Assembly: GCA_910585385.1 (NCBI GenBank)
Contig: CAJUDV010000003.1
Span: 27,798 to 91,797, forward strand
Source: an uncultured Oscillibacter sp.
Lineage (GTDB): Bacteria; Bacillota; Clostridia; Oscillospirales; Oscillospiraceae
Direction: 5' to 3'
Length of the DNA stretch: 64,000 nucleotides
How positions within the stretch are numbered: position 1 is the stretch's first letter; each line of letters opens with the position of its first letter. This document shows positions 58,332 to 64,000 of this stretch, piece by piece. The notes beneath the pieces were generated by a model, which saw only the letters and a list, made by a program, of their open reading frames with translations, was not told the DNA's origin and ran no database searches. Both the position numbers and the translations under genes were made by a program.

Positions 58332-59099
58332 TCAGCCCTCCTCATACCGGGACAGGAACTGCCGGGTCCGCTCCTCCTGGGGGTGTTCGATGACCTGTCT
58401 GGGATCGCCCTGCTCTACAATGACGCCGCCGTCCATGAAGATGACGCGGTCCGCCACGTCCCGAGCGAAGGCCATCTCATGGGTGACAATGATCATGGTG
58501 GTCTTCTGTTCCGCCAGTCCCCGGATGACACGCAGGACCTCGCCGGTGAGCTCCGGGTCCAGGGCGGAGGTGGGCTCGTCAAAGCAGAGAATATCAGGAT
58601 GTAAAGCCAAAGCCCTTGCAATCGCCACCCGCTGCTGCTGTCCGCCGGAGAGCTGGTGGGGATAGTGGTCGGTCCTGTCCGCAAGGCCCATCTGGGCCAG
58701 CAGTTCCTTGCCGGCCTCCAGAATGTGTTCTTTAGTCTCATCGCCCCGCTCCTTAGCCAGAAGCTCCCGGGCCAAGGTGACGTTCTGCAGGGCTGTGTAT
58801 TGGGGGAAGAGATTGAAGTTCTGGAACACCAGGCCAAAGTGAAGACGCTTTTTCCGGATCTCGCTCTCCAGCTGGGTCTTAGGTTCCGCGGCGTCAAAGA
58901 GCAGTTCTCCATTCACCAGAATGCGGCCCTGATTCGGGGTCTCCAAAAAATTGAGGCACCGCAGGAGGGTGGTCTTGCCGCTGCCGGAGGAGCCGATGAT
59001 GGCCAGAGCCTGGCCTTGCTCCAGAGAGAAACTGATGTCCTCCAGTACACGGGTGGCGCCAAAGTGCTTTTCGATGTCGTGTACTTCTAAAATTGCCAT
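58332..59099 (-). CDS. Amino acid ABC transporter ATP-binding protein (GlnQ type)
   Basis: A 255-residue ATPase: Walker A GSSGSGKTTLLRC, Q-loop, signature LSGGQQQRVAIARAL, Walker B ILCFDEPTSALDPEL and the H-loop THEMAF. It powers uptake through the permease and binding protein encoded just before it. Spacing to the permease is 12 bases. Confidence 0.97.
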   Translation of the reverse strand: MAILEVHDIEKHFGATRVLEDISFSLEQGQALAIIGSSGSGKTTLLRCLNFLETPNQGRILVNGELLFDAAEPKTQLESEIRKKRLHFGLVFQNFNLFPQYTALQNVTLARELLAKERGDETKEHILEAGKELLAQMGLADRTDHYPHQLSGGQQQRVAIARALALHPDILCFDEPTSALDPELTGEVLRVIRGLAEQKTTMIIVTHEMAFARDVADRVIFMDGGVIVEQGDPRQVIEHPQEERTRQFLSRYEEG

Positions 59100-59111
59100 G
59101 TTACCGCCTCC

Positions 59112-59792
59112 TCACCGAAAATAGTCCAGCTTTTTCTCCACCCAGCCAAAGAGCAGCGTCAACCCGCCGTTGAACACCAAGTAGTACACGCCGGTGAAAA
59201 ACAGGGGCCACAGCAGTCCCTTGTAGCCGTGAGAGCTCTTCAAAAAGGCCTTGCCCGCCCAGATAACCTCTCGGATTGAGATGACCTGTGCCAGAGAAGT
59301 GTCCTTTACCAGGGTGATGATCTCGTTGGACATGGGCGGTACAACGCGCTTGACCATCTGCAGCAGCGTGACCTTGAAAAAGATCTGGGACTTGGTCATA
59401 CCCAGCACCATTCCCGCCTCTTGTTGTCCTGCGGGAACTCCCTGGATGCCGCCACGGTAGATCTCGGCAAAGTAGCAGGAGTAATTGATGATAAAGGCCA
59501 CTGCCGCCGCCATAAACCGTCCCGCGGTTCCGGCGGGCCAGGGGTTGCCGGAGGGCAGCACCATGCCGGGGATGAAAAAGATAATGTACAGCTGGAGCAT
59601 CAGAGGGGTGCCCCGGATGACCCAGATCACTGTCCGGGTGAGCCACCGCAGTGGGGTGAAGCGGCTCATAGACCCGAATGATACGATCAGGCCCAAGGGC
59701 AGCGCCCCGGCCAGTGTGACGGCAAAGAGGGCGAGCGTCTGGACAAAGCCCTCATTCAGGGCACCTACAACGGTCATGAACATGGCTGTCAA
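59112..59792 (-). CDS. Amino acid ABC transporter permease (HisM type)
   Basis: A 226-residue permease with about five membrane segments and the EAA loop region (GGIQGVPAGQQEAGMVLGMTKSQIF) that contacts the ATPase. It has the polar amino-acid permease pattern VIRGTPLMLQLYIIFF. The substrate was not determined from sequence. Confidence 0.96.
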   Translation of the reverse strand: MTAMFMTVVGALNEGFVQTLALFAVTLAGALPLGLIVSFGSMSRFTPLRWLTRTVIWVIRGTPLMLQLYIIFFIPGMVLPSGNPWPAGTAGRFMAAAVAFIINYSCYFAEIYRGGIQGVPAGQQEAGMVLGMTKSQIFFKVTLLQMVKRVVPPMSNEIITLVKDTSLAQVISIREVIWAGKAFLKSSHGYKGLLWPLFFTGVYYLVFNGGLTLLFGWVEKKLDYFR

Positions 59793-59821
59793 CTCCTCAA
59801 AGATCGGATCGCAGGGAGAAA

Positions 59822-59850
59822 GCAGGGACCGATTTGAAATCGGCCCCTGC
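59822..59850 (-). terminator. Intercistronic hairpin after the binding-protein gene
   Basis: GCAGGG-CCGATTT pairs with AAATCGG-CCCTGC between the binding-protein and permease genes, with a weak TTTCTCC tail. It may stabilise the upstream message or partly terminate, giving more binding protein than permease. Confidence 0.65.
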
Positions 59851-59867
59851 GGATTCAGAGCGCCTGT

Positions 59868-60713
59868 TTACTTCTGTTCCACCAGCTTATCGCCGATCTT
59901 ATAGGTGTCGGCAATCTGCTGCATGGAACCGTCGGCATAGCTGGCCTTGAAGAACTCATTGAGAGCGGCGGCCAGATCAGAACCTTTTCGGAAGCCCACG
60001 CCGTACTGCTCGTCGTTAAGGCTCACCGTGTAGGTGAGGTCGGCATAGCTGGTGCCCTCGCCGGTCATGGCGGCGGCCATCAGGTAATCGATAACGGCGG
60101 CGTCGGCGGTGCCGGACTGAACTTCCAGCAGAGCGGTGGCCTGGTCCTGGGTAGCGGTGCAGGAATTGCCCAGCTTCTCGATTTCGGCCTGACCGGCGGA
60201 GCCGTTCTCGGCGGCGAACTGGAGACCCTCCAGGCTCTCCACGGTCTGATACTGATCGGCCTTATCCTTGGGGACGATCACGACCTGAGCGTTGTTGAAG
60301 TAGGGATTGGAGCACTCCATGGCGGCCTTCACATCGTCGGTGAGGGTCATACCGTTCCAAACTACATCCAGGGTCTTGCCCTCCAGCTCCATCACCTTGC
60401 TGTCCCACTCGATGAGCTGGAACTCAGCGGTCACGCCCAGGCTCTCAGCAAAGGCCTTGGCCAGATCGGCGTCAAAACCGATCCACTCGCCGCTGGCATC
60501 CTGGTAGTCCATGGGCTCAAACTCGGTAATGCCAACGATCAGGGTGCCCTTATCCTTGACATAGGCCATATCGCTGTCGGTTACCTGAATGTCGGTAGGA
60601 CCATCCGCTCCGCCGATAACGGGAGCTTCGTCCTTCTTTCCGCCGCAGGCGGCCAGGGACAGGACCACGGCCAGCGCCAGCGACAGGGCCAAAAACTTCT
60701 TTCGATTCTTCAT
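59868..60713 (-). CDS. Amino acid ABC transporter substrate-binding lipoprotein
   Basis: A 281-residue lipoprotein with a signal ending LSLAAC and the periplasmic-binding-protein family 3 fold: YVKDKGTLIVGITEFEPMDYQDASGEWIGFDADLAKAFAESLG, VVWNGMTLTD, and a C-terminal lobe (QYGVGFRKGSDLAAALNEFFK). It captures polar amino acids outside. Two adjacent ATGs (60716, 60713) precede; the second gives better spacing to GGAGG. First gene of the transporter operon. Confidence 0.94.
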   Translation of the reverse strand: MKNRKKFLALSLALAVVLSLAACGGKKDEAPVIGGADGPTDIQVTDSDMAYVKDKGTLIVGITEFEPMDYQDASGEWIGFDADLAKAFAESLGVTAEFQLIEWDSKVMELEGKTLDVVWNGMTLTDDVKAAMECSNPYFNNAQVVIVPKDKADQYQTVESLEGLQFAAENGSAGQAEIEKLGNSCTATQDQATALLEVQSGTADAAVIDYLMAAAMTGEGTSYADLTYTVSLNDEQYGVGFRKGSDLAAALNEFFKASYADGSMQQIADTYKIGDKLVEQK

Positions 60714-60932
60714 CATTTCATCCTCCAGATTTGGACGGCTGTCCATCCGTTTAGTACATTAGCAGTTTATCATGCTAAATTATTTCTGTAAATACAAAAA
60801 ACGACCGGAAACTGTGAAAAGAAACCGGGTTTATTTTGTGCGCTTTTGCCAAAAAAAGACGGGCTGTCATACTTTTGTCCCTTTGGACATAGAGTGAACC
60901 ATGAATATGGAGCGGAAAAAGGACGGGATGCT

Positions 60933-62408
60933 ATGAATACCACGATCTATCAGAATATCGCCACCCGTACAGCGGGGGATATTTACATCGGTGTGGTGGG
61001 ACCGGTGCGCACGGGAAAATCCACCTTTATCAAGCGCTTTATGGAAACCCAGGTGATCCCCAATATCGAAAATGTCTATCGCAAGGAACGGGCCCGGGAT
61101 GAGCTGCCCCAGAGCGGCTCCGGCCGTACTATTATGACGGCGGAGCCGAAGTTCGTGCCGGAGGAGGCAGCCCAGATCCAGTTAGAGGGCGGCGGCTCCT
61201 TCTCCGTGCGGCTCATCGACTGCGTGGGCTACATGGTCCGGGGGGCCATCGGCCAATTTGAGGATGACGCGCCCCGGATGGTCACCACCCCCTGGTTTGA
61301 CCATGAGATTCCCATGACCGAGGCGGCGGAGATCGGAACGCGGAAAGTCATATCGGAGCATTCCACCATCGGAATTGTGATCACCACCGACGGCACAGTG
61401 TCCGACATTCCCCGGGAGGACTACCTGGAGGCAGAGGAGCGGGTGATCCGGGAGCTCCAGGAACTGGGGAAGCCCTTTATCGTCTTGCTGAACTCCGCGG
61501 ACCCCAAAGGTGACCGGGCAGAGGCCATTGCCAGAGACATTACCTCCCGGTACGAGGTGAACTGCGCTCCGGTGAATTGCCTGGACCTGGGGGAGGAGGA
61601 TGTGGCCAACATTCTCAAGGCAGTCCTTTATGAGTTCCCCATGCAGGAACTGGACCTGTTCCTGCCCCCCTGGGTGGACGCCCTTCCGGCGGATCATCCC
61701 ATCAAAGCGGGGCTGTACGACGCCATCCGCCAGGGGACGGCGGAATTACGCCACATCCGGGAGATCGAGGGAGTCATCGGCGCTCTGGACGGCTGCGAGA
61801 ATATCAGCGAGGCCAAGATCACCGGCATTGACCTGGGCACCGGTGTGGCCAAGGCCAGGCTGAGTCTGCCCAGAGAGCTGTTCTATCACACGCTGTCGGA
61901 GCAGTCCGGCTTTGAGGTAGGGGACGACGGCGACCTCATGAGCCTGCTGACCCGTCTGGCGGCGGTAAAAGCGGAGTATGACAAGGTGGCCGGAGCCCTG
62001 CGGGACGTGCGTGAGACGGGCTACGGCATTGTCGTCCCCGGTATCAGCGAGCTGAAGCTGGAGGAGCCGGAGATCATGAAGCAGGGAGGACGTTACGGCG
62101 TGAAGCTGAAGGCCAGCGCCCCCAGCATTCACATGATCCGGGCGGACATCGAGACCGCCGTCTCGCCTATCGTGGGCAACGAAAAGCAGTCCGAGGACAT
62201 GGTGAACTATCTGCTCCAGGAGTTCGAGGGGGACACCAGCAAGATCTGGCAGTCCAATATCTTCGGACGCAGCTTCCACGAGCTGGTGAACGACGACCTC
62301 CAAGCCAAGCTGAAACGGATGCCGGAGGACGCCCGGAAAAAGCTCCAGGAGACTCTGACCCGCATTATCAACGAGGGCAGCGGCGGGTTGATCTGCATCA
62401 TTTTGTAA
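60933..62408 (+). CDS. spoIVA: Stage IV sporulation protein A
   Basis: A 491-residue sporulation ATPase of normal length (B. subtilis 492). The P-loop is GPVRTGKSTFIKRFMETQVIPN, then LPQSGSGRTIMTAEPKFVPEEA and IVITTDGTVSDIPR, the SpoIVA blocks; the C-terminus GGLICIIL is the conserved tail that anchors the spore-coat base via SpoVM. It polymerises around the forespore. ATG at 60933 follows AAAAAGGACG. The 186-base upstream gap contains a possible sigma-E -10 (CATACTTT). Confidence 0.98.
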   Translation: MNTTIYQNIATRTAGDIYIGVVGPVRTGKSTFIKRFMETQVIPNIENVYRKERARDELPQSGSGRTIMTAEPKFVPEEAAQIQLEGGGSFSVRLIDCVGYMVRGAIGQFEDDAPRMVTTPWFDHEIPMTEAAEIGTRKVISEHSTIGIVITTDGTVSDIPREDYLEAEERVIRELQELGKPFIVLLNSADPKGDRAEAIARDITSRYEVNCAPVNCLDLGEEDVANILKAVLYEFPMQELDLFLPPWVDALPADHPIKAGLYDAIRQGTAELRHIREIEGVIGALDGCENISEAKITGIDLGTGVAKARLSLPRELFYHTLSEQSGFEVGDDGDLMSLLTRLAAVKAEYDKVAGALRDVRETGYGIVVPGISELKLEEPEIMKQGGRYGVKLKASAPSIHMIRADIETAVSPIVGNEKQSEDMVNYLLQEFEGDTSKIWQSNIFGRSFHELVNDDLQAKLKRMPEDARKKLQETLTRIINEGSGGLICIIL

Positions 62409-62414
62409 ACAGAG

Positions 62415-62447
62415 AGCGGGCATTGAAAAACAATGCCCGCTTTTTTT
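62415..62447 (+). terminator. Terminator of spoIVA
   Basis: A perfect 11-base stem (AGCGGGCATTG/CAATGCCCGCT) with an A5 loop and seven T. Confidence 0.95.
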
Positions 62448-62452
62448 ATGGA

Positions 62453-63259
62453 TTATGGAAGTTCCTCCGGGAGAGGCTCCCGGACGTACTGGAAAAATTC
62501 CTCTCTGACAGCGCCCAGACTCCGGAAGGCCTCCCGGCCCTGGCGGAGGGTCATGCCGCGGTTTTCGTCGCTGGGCTGGTCCTGGCCGGGGTCAAACACG
62601 TCGTTCTCCCAGAAGCAGACAGGGCAGATAAAGGCGACGGCGTCTTCTCTGGGAACTGGAAAAGTCTTGTACCCGCAGCAGGGACAGGGGAACTTTCCCG
62701 GGACGGGCGGTTCCGGTTCCTGGGGCTCAGAGGAAGGCGTGGAGGAGGCCTCCGGCAGAATCACTGCCTTTTTCTGCCGCTCCAGTCCCGCCTGCTCCAG
62801 TGCCAGCAGGAGCCGCTTTTTCTCCACGCCGCCGGCATAGCCCGTCAGACTGCCGTCCGCACCCAGGACCCGGTGGCAGGGGATGAGAATGGAGATGGGA
62901 TTGTGTCCAACCGCGCTCCCCACCGCTCGGGGAGCAGAACCCAGTTCCGCCGCCAGAGCCCCGTATGTACAGGTCTGCCCATAGGGGATCTCCAGCAGCC
63001 GCCTCCATACGGACTGCCGGAAGACGGTTCCCACGGGGGCCAGGAGCGGCAGGGCAGGGGGGAGCCTCCCGGCAAAATAATCCCTGAGCCAGCGTTCGGT
63101 TTCCCAGAAGACCGGAAGGGCAGGCGCCTTTTGCGCCGCAGGGTCCAGCCCGGCGGCAAAGTATTTCTGATGTTCCAGCCAGAGCCCGGTGAGGGATGTT
63201 CCGTCGGAGGCCAGAAGCAGCGGGCCGACAGGGGAGTTCAGCGTTGTCAGATACGTCAT
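62453..63259 (-). CDS. ogt: Methylated-DNA--protein-cysteine methyltransferase fused to a CPCC zinc-ribbon domain
   Basis: A 268-residue protein. Residues ~1-160 form a complete Ogt-type DNA repair methyltransferase that removes O6-alkylguanine, with the active-site cysteine in NPISILIPCHRVLGADG and YGALAAELGSAPRAVGSAVG. Residues ~185-268 form a CPCC domain (FPCPCCGYKTF ... CPVCFWENDVFDPGQDQPSDENRGMTLRQGREAFR), found elsewhere as a stand-alone small protein of unknown role. The linker is acidic and Pro-rich. Fusion is in one frame. ATG at 63259 follows AGGAAGG. Confidence 0.92.
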   Translation of the reverse strand: MTYLTTLNSPVGPLLLASDGTSLTGLWLEHQKYFAAGLDPAAQKAPALPVFWETERWLRDYFAGRLPPALPLLAPVGTVFRQSVWRRLLEIPYGQTCTYGALAAELGSAPRAVGSAVGHNPISILIPCHRVLGADGSLTGYAGGVEKKRLLLALEQAGLERQKKAVILPEASSTPSSEPQEPEPPVPGKFPCPCCGYKTFPVPREDAVAFICPVCFWENDVFDPGQDQPSDENRGMTLRQGREAFRSLGAVREEFFQYVREPLPEELP

Positions 63260-63490
63260 GGGCGGCACCTTCCTAACATTTGTGATGATCTGATTATATC
63301 GGAACAAACGTACGAATACAAGGGATTTTTTCCTCCCTTTTCAGATTGGTGTTGCTGAAAGTGGATTCGCCAAACCATTCGTTAAAATATCCAAAGAAGG
63401 CAGTTATCTGTTAATGGATAACTGCCCGTAGACTAGAGCCGGTTTTAAAACAGACTCTAGAATTTGTTGTATATACTCCTGCTTTTCTTC
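63260..63490. repeat. AT-richer gap with hairpins
   Basis: No gene is seen between the Ogt fusion and the small membrane-protein gene. It contains a perfect 10-base stem, GGCAGTTATC/GATAACTGCC (63399-63426), and CTAGAG/CTCTAG (63433-63460) flanking GGTTTTAAAAC. GC content drops from here to the end of the window. Confidence 0.55.
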
Positions 63491-63553
63491 AAAAAACCCG
63501 TATTCATGAGCGGAGGACACCTCGAACGGCGTTCAACGCTTGTGAATACAGGT
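63491..63553 (-). terminator. Terminator of the small membrane-protein gene
   Basis: CGCTTGTGAATACAGGT and ACCCGTATTCATGAGCG form a 17-base stem with few mismatches; on the minus strand it is followed by TTTTTT. The stem overlaps the last codons of the gene. Confidence 0.82.
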
Positions 63554-63829
63554 TTTAAGTATATATGCTACGAAATAAGCAATCGCAGTCAGAACGACAG
63601 TAATTACAAGGTGCATAAATATAGCCAATAAAAAGAACCCCCGCCATTCACCATTGCTAAATAGCTCTGTTATCGTTATGGGCGCAAGAGCTACCATATA
63701 AGTGATCAATGCCAATGCTGTTGAAATCAATGGGGCTGCCCATAGCAATTTTCTCTTAACGATAAAAATGACCACCACTGTAAGAACAGGGATTACTCTA
63801 AATATTAAAATGTTCCACCAGACGTACAT
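63533..63829 (-). CDS. Small membrane protein of unknown function
   Basis: A 98-residue protein with about three membrane segments (ILIFRVIPVLTVVVIFIVKR; APLISTALALITYMVALAPI; LLAIFMHLVITVVLTAIAYFVAYIL) and a basic end (CIHKR). No family recognised. The ATG at 63829 follows GGGGAGG. The gene is much AT-richer than the genes before it, hinting at a different origin. Confidence 0.8.
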   Translation of the reverse strand: MYVWWNILIFRVIPVLTVVVIFIVKRKLLWAAPLISTALALITYMVALAPITITELFSNGEWRGFFLLAIFMHLVITVVLTAIAYFVAYILKTCIHKR

Positions 63830-63969
63830 AATATGCCTCCCCAATGTTGATTTATTGAGTTGATTATAGCATAGGGTATCTCTTATATCAATGTGCTTTT
63901 GTAGAGCCCGCCGAAGTTATATCCCAACAACACTTTCCTTAAAAGGGAGTCCTGCAAACAAAAGTCAAG

Positions 63970-63993
63970 CCCTAAAATAGAAAAATTTTAGGG
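63970..63993. repeat. Perfect inverted repeat at the window edge
   Basis: CCCTAAAAT and ATTTTAGGG (9 bases each) with a 6-base A-rich loop, in an AT-rich gap of ~170 bases (63830-64000) without a gene. It could be a terminator for a gene beyond the window or an element end. Confidence 0.5.
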
Positions 63994-64000
63994 GAGCGAA

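Noticed and set aside
60846..60932. Alternative in-frame upstream start and possible sigma-E promoter for spoIVA
   Set aside because: The upstream extension has no ribosome-binding site and SpoIVA starts at 60933. CATACTTT resembles the sigma-E -10, but a matching -35 was not found, so no promoter feature was listed.
1..64000. tRNA, rRNA, CRISPR arrays, transposases, prophage genes
   Set aside because: Gaps between genes were read and none of these was recognised; the T-box, glmS ribozyme and ribosomal-protein leader are the only RNA elements seen.

Overview
The window is a gene-dense, high-GC chromosomal segment that looks like a spore-forming, butyrate-producing member of the Clostridia, most likely Oscillospiraceae (Flavonifractor / Intestinimonas / Lawsonibacter type). 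The evidence is an IspH-ribosomal protein S1 fusion gene, a butyryl-CoA:acetate CoA-transferase, a spore-coat basement set (spoVM, a sipL-like gene, spoIVA), Firmicutes regulators (T-box, glmS ribozyme, IreB, RemA, PrkC/PrpC) and Gram-positive SLH and lipoprotein proteins. The genus is inferred from these features and was not tested. I see no rRNA, tRNA, CRISPR array, transposase or prophage. The last ~0.7 kb is clearly AT-richer than the rest.

Layout: 1-5.7 kb (minus strand): ireB, then a Phe-type T-box leader driving a polysaccharide deacetylase lipoprotein gene, pheS and pheT, with a hairpin-rich repeat between pheS and pheT. 5.8-6.7 kb: XRE-type membrane regulator, divergent from 7.0-12.9 kb: nnrDE, a GerS/YdcC-like lipoprotein, alr, mazF, two uncharacterised proteins and nrdR. 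12.9-13.9 kb (minus): DUF421-DUF4363 pair. 14.0-16.1 kb: glmS ribozyme and glmS. 16.2-21.6 kb: a MerR regulator with its own 19-bp-spacer promoter, a PadR regulator with a divergent SEDS (FtsW/RodA-like) protein, a secreted protein, and an SLH-GH25 surface lysozyme. 21.8-23.7 kb: a tiny Asn/Gln-rich protein (minus), then infC-rpmI-rplT behind an attenuated leader, and rpmB. 23.8-27.7 kb (minus): der-plsY-gpsA and yceD-rpmF.

28-33.3 kb: rpiR, HI0933-type flavoprotein, cmk, plsC, ispH-rpsA as one overlapping operon. 33.4-34.9 kb: butyryl-CoA:acetate CoA-transferase with its own promoter and leader. 35.0-38.7 kb: carD-ispD-ispF, a small secreted protein, then DUF3343 and a cysteine-desulfurase-like enzyme. 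38.9-43.0 kb: cdaA-cdaR-rseC-DUF5685-J-domain protein, an overlapping operon around c-di-AMP synthesis. 43.1-55.8 kb: yicC-remA-gmk-rpoZ-priA-def-fmt-yugP-rsmB-rlmN-prpC-prkC-rsgA, the classical Firmicutes cluster. 55.9-57.8 kb: a 52-aa Cys-rich membrane peptide, the 24-aa SpoVM and a SipL-like protein. 57.9-60.7 kb (minus): polar amino-acid ABC transporter plus a PEBP protein. 60.9-62.4 kb: spoIVA. 62.5-63.8 kb (minus): an Ogt-CPCC fusion and a small membrane protein.

Functional links: SpoVM, SipL and SpoIVA are the membrane-curvature peptide, bridging protein and ATPase of the spore-coat base. IreB at the start of the window is a known target of the PrkC/IreK kinase encoded 53 kb away. GlmS (ribozyme-controlled), the c-di-AMP cyclase operon, alr, the SEDS protein and GH25 all relate to the cell envelope. 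IspD, IspF and IspH belong to the MEP isoprenoid pathway. The most unusual points are the T-box-controlled deacetylase-pheST operon, the ~105-residue insertion in PheT, the internal ribosome-binding site inside ispH-rpsA, the HAAS-SEDS protein under PadR control, the DUF5685/J-protein module in the c-di-AMP operon, and the Ogt-CPCC fusion.
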